Assembly: GCA_022486625.1 (NCBI GenBank)
Contig: JAKVKH010000022.1
Coordinates: 1 to 62,874 of the forward strand
DNA length: 62,874 nt
From: Butyrivibrio sp.
GTDB taxonomy: Bacteria > Bacillota > Clostridia > Lachnospirales > Lachnospiraceae
Reading direction: 5' to 3'
Shown here piece by piece: positions 22,913 to 31,899 of the stretch; position 1 is the stretch's first letter, and the number at the start of each line of letters is the position of its first letter. The notes below the pieces were generated by a model that ran no database searches, was not told the DNA's origin, and saw nothing but the letters and a program-made list of their open reading frames with translations. The position numbers were made by a program, and so were the translations under genes.

Positions 22913-25629
22913 TTTGTAATTTTCTCCCCTGCATCTGTTTTTTTCAGCATTACGACAATCTGATGCACACTATCCTTTGACAGCATCTGAAGCTGCTCTT
23001 TTTTCATCACGATCCGTCCATCTTCCTGCATTCCTGTTTCTTCATAATTCAGCAGACATTGCACCGTCTGATATGTTCCGTATTCAGCCAGCTCGGGATT
23101 ACAGATCGTAATTCTGAATTTTCTGTCTGCAAAGGAAAGTGTGATTTCCGCCTTCTGCTGTCTGTCAAACTCTTCTGCCATCAGCTTTGGCGAAATCACC
23201 ATATTTCCATATTCTCCATGGATGCCAAACACCTGTGTTACCATGGTGAGCATATACCAACTGGCAGCCCCGGTCAGATAATGGTACATTCCACGTCCCC
23301 TGCCATCAAAGTACTCTGGAATTCCCGGATAAATCCGGCTTTTTTCAAAATTCATCGCTGCATTCATCAGCGTCTGCAACGCAAGATGTCCCTCTCTGAC
23401 AAATCCTCTCTGATATAAAGCATTTGCATACATCACCGTCATATGGGAAAAAACTGCACCGTTTTCTTTTGTCCCATAGGCAAATCCGAACATTCTTCCC
23501 AGATCCATCTTTACTTCGTCAAAATCCGTATTCAGGCGATATCCACCGATTTCCGGTGTAAACAGGAAACGGTCTGCACTTCTGCAGATCTCCCTCACCT
23601 GCTGATCATCTGCAATACCGCTCATAATGGAAAATACCTGACTGGTCAGCATCATACGTACTTTTCCGTCTGCGGATCCCTCTACCTGCCTGCCGTGATT
23701 ATCATAATATCCGTTATACCAATGTGCATTTTCTGTCCCGACCCACTCTGTCTTTCTGATATGTGCAGTCATCCAGTCTGCTCTGCGGCGAAGACCGTCA
23801 ATCAGATCTGCAACAGCCGTTTTCCTCTGTATCCCGCTGATCTGGCACATACAGGAGATTCCGTATTTTTTCAGAAACATGTTTTTTTCGGCAACATCTT
23901 CATAGTCAACTGCTCCATCCATCAGCAGCTTCTGTACCTCTTCCAGAAGCAGCACGCCGGTCTTCTGTGTTCTCTTGCCATACGCCTGCAGACATTCTGT
24001 CATCATCTGAAAATTCCATACATATGCACAGGTAAAGGCAACACTTTCCCCTCGCTCCGGCGCCAGATCGAGTGCATCATTCCAGTCCGCGCCCCGGAGC
24101 CTCATATGATTGTGTTCTCCGACTTCATAAAATGCGCAGAGATTCTGAATCAGCAGATGTTCCAGAACAGATCCCTCATATACCCTTCCGTTTCTGTCCA
24201 TCTGCTGCGTTCCATGATGATCATTCCATTCTTCATCTTTCTCCTGTCCGCGCATGATCTGCTGATCCTTGAAATATGGAACTTTTTCATCAAGAATTGA
24301 AAAATCTCCCGTCTGATCAAGATACAGTCTGACCGTCAGGAACGGCCAGAACGCATGATCCATCCAAACTCTCGCAATATGGTTCCTGTCCGCGATAAAC
24401 TCTCCCGGTTGTTCTCCGATGATTGTTGCATTTGTTCCATCCATCCGGACACCTGCAAAATGATTGAGAATCATTTTCCTGACACTCCCGGGATCCATCA
24501 TCAGAAGCGCCAGACAGTCCTGCCATAGATCACGCCATCCTCTTCCGCCCTTTCCATAATCATGATGCGGAAGAAAAGAGCAGCCATAGATTCGGCGCAA
24601 TACCGGCTGAAAATTCACCCAACGCATATAATGATCAAACTCCGGGTTTCCTGTATGATAGCTGATATTGACGCTTTCTTCCCAGTAACTGCGCGTACGC
24701 GCAAAATATTCCAGTAACTTTTTTTCAGAACCGTAATTCCGTACCGCCTCTGCACAATCCACGGCCTGCTTTGAAAGTCCGCTGATCAGCACATATCCTC
24801 TTTCCTCTCCCGGTGCAAGTGTCACCCTGGAAAATTCAATCCCGCCGACTGCTTCTCTCCCGGCTTCCCTGTATCCGGATTTCACAGCGCCGCTGCCATT
24901 ATATACCGCTCCTGGATGTGCAAAGCTTCCTCCTTCTCCAAGAAACATTTCCGTATCCGGATAAAAGGCTTCCGGTTTTTCTCCGCCGGTGGTTACACCA
25001 CAGACATAATAGGTCCAGTCATTCTTCTGATGTCCTCTTTCATCAAAAGACATGGTCGGCTTTACTTTTACGCCATATTCATCTGTGCAGATCCTGTGCA
25101 GGAGGGACGTCACATGTCTGTGATCTCTGATATTTTCAGCACTTCTTCCATAGATCGGTACCACACCGATTGGCGTAATTTCCTGATCCGTTCCCGACAT
25201 ATTCCGGATTCTGATATATAGAACTTCCTCATTTCTTCCAAGCGGAACAAATGCCGTTATTTCAGCCCGAAGCTGATATTCTGCCGACTCTCTGACCACC
25301 TTCTGCCACATATACCCTGCCGAAAGTTTGGAATAATCCTGTCCGGATGTCCATTTATCATTCTCTGCTTCTGCAGATGCTCCCATTGCTGACCAGGCAC
25401 CTCTTCCTTCAACCCTGCACCAGAAATTTCTCCCTGACTTGTTGTCATGCAGATTTTCTGCACTTACCGGTTCCATCAGGAACGTATTCTGGTCAATTTT
25501 ACTGTCTCCTTTAAAATCCGGCGTAAAAGAACTTTTTATTCCCTCTGTCCCTGCAATCGGGAAATACAGACCACTGTTATTTTCCGCATATTCCATCCAA
25601 AAAATCTCGCTCTGATCCTGAAATTTCAA
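22909..25629 (-). CDS. GH94 family phosphorylase, probably of laminari- or cello-oligosaccharides
   Basis: A 906-residue cytoplasmic GH94 enzyme, which would split a beta-glucoside with phosphate to give alpha-glucose 1-phosphate. The N-terminal beta-sandwich (about 1-300) precedes an (alpha/alpha)6 barrel with HHDYGKGGRGWRDLWQDCLA, the GTNATIIGEQPGEF loop and the catalytic acid in RGADWNDALD (Asp515). The length fits laminaribiose phosphorylases (about 910) better than cellobiose phosphorylases (about 810), and the GH16 neighbour favours beta-1,3-glucan, but exact substrate is inference. The start is TTG, preceded by AGGAGG. First gene of the enzyme operon. Confidence 0.85.
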   Translation of the reverse strand: MKFQDQSEIFWMEYAENNSGLYFPIAGTEGIKSSFTPDFKGDSKIDQNTFLMEPVSAENLHDNKSGRNFWCRVEGRGAWSAMGASAEAENDKWTSGQDYSKLSAGYMWQKVVRESAEYQLRAEITAFVPLGRNEEVLYIRIRNMSGTDQEITPIGVVPIYGRSAENIRDHRHVTSLLHRICTDEYGVKVKPTMSFDERGHQKNDWTYYVCGVTTGGEKPEAFYPDTEMFLGEGGSFAHPGAVYNGSGAVKSGYREAGREAVGGIEFSRVTLAPGEERGYVLISGLSKQAVDCAEAVRNYGSEKKLLEYFARTRSYWEESVNISYHTGNPEFDHYMRWVNFQPVLRRIYGCSFLPHHDYGKGGRGWRDLWQDCLALLMMDPGSVRKMILNHFAGVRMDGTNATIIGEQPGEFIADRNHIARVWMDHAFWPFLTVRLYLDQTGDFSILDEKVPYFKDQQIMRGQEKDEEWNDHHGTQQMDRNGRVYEGSVLEHLLIQNLCAFYEVGEHNHMRLRGADWNDALDLAPERGESVAFTCAYVWNFQMMTECLQAYGKRTQKTGVLLLEEVQKLLMDGAVDYEDVAEKNMFLKKYGISCMCQISGIQRKTAVADLIDGLRRRADWMTAHIRKTEWVGTENAHWYNGYYDNHGRQVEGSADGKVRMMLTSQVFSIMSGIADDQQVREICRSADRFLFTPEIGGYRLNTDFDEVKMDLGRMFGFAYGTKENGAVFSHMTVMYANALYQRGFVREGHLALQTLMNAAMNFEKSRIYPGIPEYFDGRGRGMYHYLTGAASWYMLTMVTQVFGIHGEYGNMVISPKLMAEEFDRQQKAEITLSFADRKFRITICNPELAEYGTYQTVQCLLNYEETGMQEDGRIVMKKEQLQMLSKDSVHQIVVMLKKTDAGEKITK

Positions 25630-25694
25630 TTTCTGATGTCCTCCTGTTAAAATGATTCACCCGGTATCCGGTTCCATTTTCACAAGAATACTGC

Positions 25695-25748
25695 ATCATA
25701 TTTCAATAAAGAAATCAGATTCAAATCAAAAATATCAGATTCATGTCA
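25695..25748 (-). promoter_or_regulatory. promoter and AraC operator of the GH94-GH3-GH16 operon
   Basis: Two identical half-sites ATCAGATTCA at 25714-25723 and 25734-25743 lie 20 bases apart. The second is within the 22-base block shared exactly with the transporter promoter region (25727-25748). On the minus strand, TTGAAT and TATGAT with an 18-base spacer form a likely promoter whose -35 lies inside the first half-site, the arrangement expected for an AraC activator contacting sigma factor. Confidence 0.65.
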
Positions 25749-25763
25749 CTGCTTACCAATTCC

Positions 25764-25817
25764 ATAAAAAAACAGGCGTGATCCGGTGCTTTTTCCAAGC
25801 ACCGCTCCACTCCTGTC
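25764..25817 (-). terminator. intrinsic terminator of the CoA-disulfide reductase gene
   Basis: An extended stem with GCGGTGCTT/AAGCACCG at its tip and ACAGG/CCTGT at its base runs into seven T on the minus strand, about 35 bases after the stop codon. It also insulates the downstream glycosidase promoter. Confidence 0.85.
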
Positions 25818-25851
25818 TGATTATTAAAATCATGATATTACAAATTACCCG

Positions 25852-28365
25852 TCAAATGAATAAATTCACATTGGATTCTTCCGCATCTCCAAGATAGGAT
25901 GCAACACCTGCAAATTCAACACCATCGATCAGTTCCTCCTTTTTGATGCCCATGATATCCATTGACATCGTGCAGGCAATCAGACGGATTCCGCTGTCCA
26001 TTGCATGCTTCATCAGTGTTTCAAGAGAATCCACATTTTTATCATTCATGACCTTTTTCATCATGGCCGTTCCCATACCGCCCATGTTCATTTTAGAAAG
26101 CTTCAGTTTCCCTGTGCCACGCGGCATCATGGCTCCGAACATCTTCTCAATAAAGGATTTCGGCACCTTCTGCGCCTGTGACTTTCTGAGCACATTCAGT
26201 CCCCAGAAGGTGAAGAACATGGTCACGGGTCTGCCCATTGCTGCCGCACCGTTTGCGATGATAAAAGAAGCAAGTACCTTATCAAGATCTCCGGAAAATA
26301 CGATCAGTGTCTTACCCTGCGGAAGTTCTGAAATTTCGGCCTTTGCCGCCGCACAGCTTCCTTCGCCCTTCCGGATATAGACGATGTTTTCTTTTCCTTC
26401 GCGCTCCGTTTTTACCAGTGTATTACCGGTTCTCCTGCACCAGGAATCAATATCTGCAGCAAATCCCATGTCCGTTGCGGATACCTTCAGTACCTGTGTC
26501 TCCTGCATGCCGCTGATCGCTTCATTCACCTTCATGATCGGCCCCGGACACTGCAGTCCGCAGCAGTCCAGCACTTTCAGTTCCTGATCTGCCGGAAGTT
26601 CCTGCGTATGCTGTTCCTCTGCCTTCCTGTGATCCAGGTTCACCCTGACTTCCGGTGTGCCTCCTCCTGCACCGCAGCTGCAGCCGGATGCATAATGCTG
26701 CGACTTATAGAAAGAGGTTCCGCCCTCCAGTACCTTCACTCTCGTAAAGCCGTTCTGCAGAAGTATTCTGGCTGCATTATAGGAGCGGACTCCGATGGCA
26801 CAGTACGGAATAATAAGCTTCTCCGGATTCAGTTCCTTAAGTCTGCCGCGAAGCTGCCCCAGCGGAATATGATAAGAGCCAGGAATGGAGAATACCATAC
26901 GCTCAATCTCCTCCGTCACATCCAGAACCACTGCATCCTCTTTCTGCGCCGGATCCGTCATCATGGCATCCAGTTCGTCGCAGCTGATAAATCCGGTCAT
27001 CTCCCGGATCACATTCTCAGCAACAAATCCCAGCATGTTTACCGGATCCTTGGCAGAGGAAAACGGCGGCGCATAAGAAAGCTCAAGTTCCGCAAGATCT
27101 GCCGTCTTTCCATGCAGATGCATCGTAGTCGCAATGGTATCAATCCGTTTGTCCACACCGTCCTGTCCGACGATCTGCGCACCGAAAATTTCTCCGTCTC
27201 TCCTGAAAATAAGCTTTAAGGTAATCGGTGTTGCATCCGGATAGTAGCCGGCATGCGACTTCTGATTGATTACAACAGATTCATAATCTGTACCCTTTTC
27301 CTTGCCTGCGGCCTTCAGCTGCTTCTCGTTCAGGCCGACGGATGCTGCACATAAGTCAAAGACCTTTGCAATTGCCGTTCCCAGACTTCCGGTATATTTC
27401 TTATGATCTCCGCTGAGATTGTCTGCCAGAATACGTGCCTGCTTGTTGGCAGGACCTGCCAGTGGAATCATTGTCCGCTCTCCGGTCACATAATGATTCA
27501 CTTCAATGACATCGCCGACTGCATAAATGTCCGGAATGGAAGTCTGCAGTTCATCATTTACCACGATGCCGCCTCTTTTGTTCAGTTCGATTCCGCAATC
27601 TGCGGCCAGATCGCTGTTCGGCTTTACCCCGATGGACAGCACCACCAGTTCCGCGTCCACATGACGTCCGCTGGTCAGCTCGATTGCAGTGATTCCCTGT
27701 CCGTTATGGAATTCCTTTACCCCGTCTCCGAGGATCAGATTCACATTGTTCCTGGTCAGATTTTCATGCAACAGATTTGCCATTTCAGGATCAAGCGGTG
27801 CCATGACCTGCGTCTGCATCTCGATAATCGAAACTTCAAGCCCTGCGGCATGAAGATTTTCCGCCATCTCAAGGCCAATAAATCCGCCGCCGATCACTGC
27901 CGCGCGTTTCGGATGCTTTTCTGCAATATACGCTTTGATCCGGTCTGTATCCGGAACGGTCCATACGGTAAAAATATTTTCTGCATCAATTCCGGGAATC
28001 CGCGGACGAATCGGTGAAGAGCCGGTCGCAATCACCAGATGATCATAGCTTTCTTCATAGGTTTCTCCGGTGGCAAGATTTTTCACCTCGACCTTTTTAC
28101 TCTCCGGCAGAATCTTCGTTACTTCGCTCGATACCCGCACATCCACATCGAATTTGTTCTTCATGGCCTGCGGTGTCTGCAGAAGAAGCGCTTCCCTGCT
28201 TTTGATCGTATCCCCGACATAATAAGGCAGACCGCAGTTTGCGTAAGAAATATACTCTCCCCGTTCAAACATGACGATCTGCATCTCTTCATTTCTTCTG
28301 CGCAGTCTGGCCGCAGTTGTCGCACCGCCTGCCACACCACCTATAATCAACGTTTTTTCAGACAT
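25852..28365 (-). CDS. CoA-disulfide reductase-rhodanese-TusA-DsrE-like fusion
   Basis: An 837-residue cytoplasmic redox protein with four modules. Residues 1-450 are a CoA/persulfide reductase flavoprotein: FAD loop GGVAGGATTA, active Cys44 in SYANCGLPYY, an NAD loop GGGFIGLEMA. Residues about 465-560 are a rhodanese domain with Cys522 in PYCAIGVRS. A Cys-rich linker (GCSCGAGGG) leads to a TusA-type sulfur carrier (LDCCGLQCPGPIMK, Cys606 in the CPxP motif). The last 155 residues are a DsrE/DsrF-like domain. Together these suggest sulfane-sulfur transfer and reduction with NADH. AAGGAGG precedes the ATG. It is a single gene with its own terminator. Confidence 0.9.
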   Translation of the reverse strand: MSEKTLIIGGVAGGATTAARLRRRNEEMQIVMFERGEYISYANCGLPYYVGDTIKSREALLLQTPQAMKNKFDVDVRVSSEVTKILPESKKVEVKNLATGETYEESYDHLVIATGSSPIRPRIPGIDAENIFTVWTVPDTDRIKAYIAEKHPKRAAVIGGGFIGLEMAENLHAAGLEVSIIEMQTQVMAPLDPEMANLLHENLTRNNVNLILGDGVKEFHNGQGITAIELTSGRHVDAELVVLSIGVKPNSDLAADCGIELNKRGGIVVNDELQTSIPDIYAVGDVIEVNHYVTGERTMIPLAGPANKQARILADNLSGDHKKYTGSLGTAIAKVFDLCAASVGLNEKQLKAAGKEKGTDYESVVINQKSHAGYYPDATPITLKLIFRRDGEIFGAQIVGQDGVDKRIDTIATTMHLHGKTADLAELELSYAPPFSSAKDPVNMLGFVAENVIREMTGFISCDELDAMMTDPAQKEDAVVLDVTEEIERMVFSIPGSYHIPLGQLRGRLKELNPEKLIIPYCAIGVRSYNAARILLQNGFTRVKVLEGGTSFYKSQHYASGCSCGAGGGTPEVRVNLDHRKAEEQHTQELPADQELKVLDCCGLQCPGPIMKVNEAISGMQETQVLKVSATDMGFAADIDSWCRRTGNTLVKTEREGKENIVYIRKGEGSCAAAKAEISELPQGKTLIVFSGDLDKVLASFIIANGAAAMGRPVTMFFTFWGLNVLRKSQAQKVPKSFIEKMFGAMMPRGTGKLKLSKMNMGGMGTAMMKKVMNDKNVDSLETLMKHAMDSGIRLIACTMSMDIMGIKKEELIDGVEFAGVASYLGDAEESNVNLFI

Positions 28366-28430
28366 GATATCCTCCTTCTACGTGCTCTGCTGCCGCACAT
28401 TTTCAGCTATATCAAAGGTATCATGCCCGG

Positions 28431-28460
28431 AAAAAAAGTTCTGTGACTGCGTCACAGAAC
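28431..28460 (-). terminator. intrinsic terminator after the DUF6270 gene
   Basis: A perfect 10-bp stem (GTTCTGTGAC/GTCACAGAAC) with a three-base loop is followed by seven T on the minus strand, about 30 bases after the stop codon. Confidence 0.9.
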
Positions 28461-28491
28461 CTTCTGTATTACATACTCACCTGCCATACCA

Positions 28492-29517
28492 TCAGGAATT
28501 GCTCTTCACCCACGCGACCTGTTCTCTGACCCTTGGATCATCCGGCGCATAAATGCTGAGTTTGTCCAGAATATTCAGCCATAAGATATCATCCTGCTCA
28601 ATCAGGTACTGCATCACCTGATAATTAAACTCCACATCAAACTTTCTATCTCTGTCTTCTGTAAATCCGCGTCTTAATGGATTAAAAAAATCCGGCTCTG
28701 AATAATATTTCTGCTGTGTCTGTCCCTTTACGATTCTCCGAATCTGATCAAACGTCTCGCGATAAAACTCCCTTTCAAAATGAGCCCCGTTAAGATTATC
28801 CCATTCATTCTGATCCCCCATAAAATACTGTGAAAGGTCAATCACCCACGGATGATACTTTTCAATAATATAATTCTCAAGCTCATGAAGCGGCATATTA
28901 TACTTATCATTCGGCTGACAAACATTTTTGTACGTTTCAGGAATCGTACAGATCTGCCCATCCTTATTCAGAAAATATGTATTTGCGCGAAATCTGTTCA
29001 ATATCATATGATCCGCATCAAATCTCTTTAATATTTTTTCAAAAAACAAATCTACATACCCATACCAGATTGCCCTGTCAATTTCCATAAAACAGGCTGA
29101 GCCAAAATCATTCCTGTATTTCTCAAATAATGGCGTTCTGCAGAATTCATCTGCCTGAGTTGCAAAGCATGTAGCTTCATAAGTCAGAAAACGGATTTGC
29201 ATATCATACAGATCTATTACCAGATAATCCGCTCCGGGTTCCATCAGCATCCGGACTGTATCCTTATTCAGACATTGTTTTAATGATCTGAGTGTTCTCT
29301 TATCCCAAAGAGTGTCTTCTGTAATCTGCTCCACTTCTTCTCTCTGAAATGGCGCAGACATCATTGCACATACAAGATTCTGCTTATCAAGGAAGTACTG
29401 AATATCCATTTCCTCATCTGCAATTCCCGTTGCGGTCTGTTCCCCATCCAATAAGGAAACCCTTGATATACAACTTCCCAGAACATTCAATTTATACTTC
29501 ACATTTTCTTTTTTCAT
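28492..29517 (-). CDS. DUF6270 domain protein
   Basis: A 341-residue soluble protein of the DUF6270 type. The start NVLGSCISRVSLLDG carries a Ser in a GSC motif and the C-terminal part has DNLNGAHFEREFY, reminiscent of SGNH-hydrolase blocks; similar proteins occur in surface-polysaccharide and teichoic-acid gene clusters. A hydrolase or acyltransferase function is therefore possible but unproven. Its ATG (GGAG four bases upstream) overlaps the end of the epimerase gene by 26 bases, so the two are coupled. The C-terminal 80 residues are acidic and helical. Confidence 0.75.
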   Translation of the reverse strand: MKKENVKYKLNVLGSCISRVSLLDGEQTATGIADEEMDIQYFLDKQNLVCAMMSAPFQREEVEQITEDTLWDKRTLRSLKQCLNKDTVRMLMEPGADYLVIDLYDMQIRFLTYEATCFATQADEFCRTPLFEKYRNDFGSACFMEIDRAIWYGYVDLFFEKILKRFDADHMILNRFRANTYFLNKDGQICTIPETYKNVCQPNDKYNMPLHELENYIIEKYHPWVIDLSQYFMGDQNEWDNLNGAHFEREFYRETFDQIRRIVKGQTQQKYYSEPDFFNPLRRGFTEDRDRKFDVEFNYQVMQYLIEQDDILWLNILDKLSIYAPDDPRVREQVAWVKSNS

Positions 29518-30382
29518 TTTTCTCCATGACCAGTTCATCCAGAAGCTCATAGATCCAGTCCTTCAGGCTACTGAAGTGATAGCCTGCTTCCTGGGCCTTC
29601 TGTGTATTAATGCTGTAATCCTCCTCAAGACCATTATAAGGTGCTTCATCCCCTGCTTCAGACAGCACCGGCTTTTTTCCTGTCTTCCTTGAAATATAAT
29701 CCAGAATCTCACGAATGGAAATTGTTCCTGTTGCGCATCCGTTCACCGGTCCCTGCAGATCGCTTTCTGCCAGAAAAGCCATGAACTTTCCTGCTTCATC
29801 CGAACGGATCAGTCCCATCTGCATATCGATATCATCAATATGCATCGGAATCTTCCGCCTGACATGGTCCGCATAGAATTTCAGTCTCCCGGTATAATCA
29901 TCTGTACCAACCACAAACGGATAGCGGACTGCCGTCCAGTTCAGTACGTCATACTGCTGCGCCAGCGCTGCTTCCGCCTGGCGTTTACCCTCGTCATAAT
30001 CCGCATCTGCCCGTTCCAGCCACACGAGTTCATGTTTAAAAGGATCATAATCCGTTTCACATGTATCCATATGGAGCGGGTCGTAAACTGCAGTACTGGA
30101 CATATGAATGAATTTTCTGCATCTGATGACGTCACAGATCCTGCGGATATCCGCAGACGAATATGCCACCTTATCAATCACAACATCATAAAAAGTTCCT
30201 TCAAGTGCCGCCTTCACACTCCCCGCATCTGCTGCGTCCATCATCAGCCGGTTCACACGATCGCCGAACTCATCCTCCGCATGGCCTCTCGTTGCAATTG
30301 TCACTTCATGGCCATGGCGCAGAAGTTCCCTGATCATATGAATGCCAAAAAACCTCGTTCCGCCAATTACCAGTATTTTCAT
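29492..30382 (-). CDS. NAD-dependent epimerase/dehydratase family protein (extended SDR)
   Basis: A 296-residue extended short-chain dehydrogenase. The nucleotide loop GGTRFFG is at residues 7-13, the substrate-site Ser-Ser-Thr in HMSSTAVYD, and the catalytic Tyr/Lys pair in YDEGKRQAE. Relatives act on nucleotide sugars as epimerases or reductases; the substrate here is unknown. GGAGG precedes the ATG. It sits between a small hypothetical gene and the DUF6270 gene on one transcript, which hints at a sugar-modification role on a surface glycan. Confidence in family is high, in reaction low. Confidence 0.85.
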   Translation of the reverse strand: MKILVIGGTRFFGIHMIRELLRHGHEVTIATRGHAEDEFGDRVNRLMMDAADAGSVKAALEGTFYDVVIDKVAYSSADIRRICDVIRCRKFIHMSSTAVYDPLHMDTCETDYDPFKHELVWLERADADYDEGKRQAEAALAQQYDVLNWTAVRYPFVVGTDDYTGRLKFYADHVRRKIPMHIDDIDMQMGLIRSDEAGKFMAFLAESDLQGPVNGCATGTISIREILDYISRKTGKKPVLSEAGDEAPYNGLEEDYSINTQKAQEAGYHFSSLKDWIYELLDELVMEKNEKRKCEV

Positions 30383-30421
30383 GCAGTTCCTCCAACTAAT
30401 GCATCAAAAGCTTCCTGCCGG

Positions 30422-30709
30422 TCAGATCTTCTCATATCGATCAAATATTTTTTCCCTGCCGCATGCATGCTTGGTCATATCATCATCGACAATAATATAG
30501 TCTCCCTTGCAGATAAATGTGCGTCCCCTCCGGTTGCGGATATACGGACATACCACCAGTCCGTTCTCACGCGTGACCTGTACCAGATTATCCGTGACAA
30601 ACCAGCCTTTTGTAACCACATCTGCATAGGGTTCAAAACCATCTTCCAGTCCTTTATTAAGTTCATACGGTACGATTGTCGCCTCAATCGGGGTTCTCCT
30701 TGCTCTCAT
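30422..30709 (-). CDS. conserved-looking small hypothetical protein
   Basis: A 95-residue protein, rich in charged residues, without membrane segment. It contains VTKGWFVTDNLVQVTRENG and ends with FICKGDYIIVDDDMTKH, where the GDYII segment recalls small phage-derived proteins, but I do not recognise a family. An AGGAGG six bases before the ATG supports translation; nine codons upstream are open but lack a binding site. It precedes the epimerase gene by 39 bases on the same strand and is probably the first gene of that operon. Confidence 0.6.
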   Translation of the reverse strand: MRARRTPIEATIVPYELNKGLEDGFEPYADVVTKGWFVTDNLVQVTRENGLVVCPYIRNRRGRTFICKGDYIIVDDDMTKHACGREKIFDRYEKI

Positions 30710-30761
30710 GATCCGCCTCCTGTCAAAAGAATTCACATCACTGCTTCATGTTCATAATAAA

Positions 30762-30770
30762 AGTATAGCA
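30762..30770 (-). promoter_or_regulatory. extended -10 promoter of the epimerase operon
   Basis: On the minus strand TGCTATACT forms an extended -10 element about 55 bases before the ATG of the small hypothetical gene. No good -35 is seen, which extended -10 promoters tolerate. Confidence 0.45.
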
Positions 30771-30857
30771 TATTATGGCTCTGAAAATCGCCTTTTATCA
30801 GCATATTTCCCCGCCCTGCCACTTCAATTCAACGCTATGGCGTTTTAAAGCGTGTGT

Positions 30858-30886
30858 TTGACAGCATTTTTCACATTATCTATGAT
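30858..30886 (+). promoter_or_regulatory. sigma-A promoter of the D-2-hydroxyacid dehydrogenase gene
   Basis: A consensus TTGACA is followed by a 17-base spacer and TATGAT, ending 32 bases before the start codon. A short dyad GATG/CATC lies just over the start of transcription. Confidence 0.75.
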
Positions 30887-30918
30887 GAGATACATCTTAT
30901 ACAAAAAAGAAGGCAACT

Positions 30919-31899
30919 ATGAAAATCTGTGTTTATAACCTCCGTAGTGACGAAAAGAAATATTTCAGAATATGGAAAAAGAAGTTAACCCTTGAACTGA
31001 TCTCTTCTGCAGAAGATCCTTCCGTCAATGACGCCGAGCTCCTTAAAGTCTGCGAAGGCGTTTCCATCCTGGGTCAGATCTATATCGGCAAAGAGCTGCT
31101 GGATTTCTGGAAAGCAAACGGCATCCGCTATGTATCCACCCGCACAATCGGTTATGACCATATCGATCTTGCCTACGCAAAACAGATCGGCCTCCGTGTC
31201 TGCAATGTTCACTATTCGCCAAACGGTGTTGCCGACTTCACCATCATGCTGATGCTGATGTGTCTTCGCAATTATAAACAGGCGCTGTGGCGCGGCCAGG
31301 TCAACGATTTCTCCCTGTTCGGTCTGCAGGGCCGTGAAATGAAGAGTATGACAGTCGGTGTTCTCGGCACCGGCAATATCGGACGCGCCGTGATTCAGAA
31401 CCTGCAGGGCTTTGGCTGTAAAATTCTCGCCTATGACGTATATGAAAATGACTGGGTAAAAGAGCATGCGACATATGTATCTCTTGATGAAATCCTTGCA
31501 CAATCTGATATTCTCACCCTGCATCTGCCGCTTCTGGATTCTACGAAACACATTATCAATGACGAGAGCCTTAAGAAGATGAAAGACGGCGTTGTCCTGA
31601 TCAACTGCGCACGCGGCGAGCTGGCCGATGTCAGAGCACTGGTACACGGCATCGAATCGACGAAAATCGGCGCGCTCGGACTGGACGTGGTCGAAGGTGA
31701 AGAGGGCATCGCACATGTCGATCACCGGATTGATATTATTTCCAATGAAAAAATGGCATATCTTCGCCAGTTCAGAAACGTTGTCATGACACAGCACATG
31801 GCATTCTATACGGAAGAAGCCGTCGAAGACATGGTACACCTTGGTCTGTCCGGAATCCTGGATATGGCAGCGCATGAAAAAGGTGCTTCAGAATTATAA
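30919..31899 (+). CDS. D-2-hydroxyacid dehydrogenase (D-lactate dehydrogenase-like)
   Basis: A 326-residue NAD-dependent dehydrogenase of the D-isomer family, which would interconvert a 2-oxoacid such as pyruvate or phenylpyruvate and the D-2-hydroxyacid. The nucleotide loop is GVLGTGNIG (147-155). Catalytic residues are Arg232 in CARGEL, a Glu in DVVEGEEG (about 259-261) and His293 in TQHMAFYT. The length and the MKICVYNLRSDEKKYF start fit D-lactate and D-aryllactate dehydrogenases. It has its own consensus promoter and stands alone; its 3' end overlaps the convergent Rieske gene by six bases. Confidence 0.9.
   Translation: MKICVYNLRSDEKKYFRIWKKKLTLELISSAEDPSVNDAELLKVCEGVSILGQIYIGKELLDFWKANGIRYVSTRTIGYDHIDLAYAKQIGLRVCNVHYSPNGVADFTIMLMLMCLRNYKQALWRGQVNDFSLFGLQGREMKSMTVGVLGTGNIGRAVIQNLQGFGCKILAYDVYENDWVKEHATYVSLDEILAQSDILTLHLPLLDSTKHIINDESLKKMKDGVVLINCARGELADVRALVHGIESTKIGALGLDVVEGEEGIAHVDHRIDIISNEKMAYLRQFRNVVMTQHMAFYTEEAVEDMVHLGLSGILDMAAHEKGASEL

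Noticed and set aside
30836..30856. AACGC-TATG-GCGTT hairpin upstream of the dehydrogenase
   Set aside because: Only five base pairs and upstream of the promoter, so no role can be supported.
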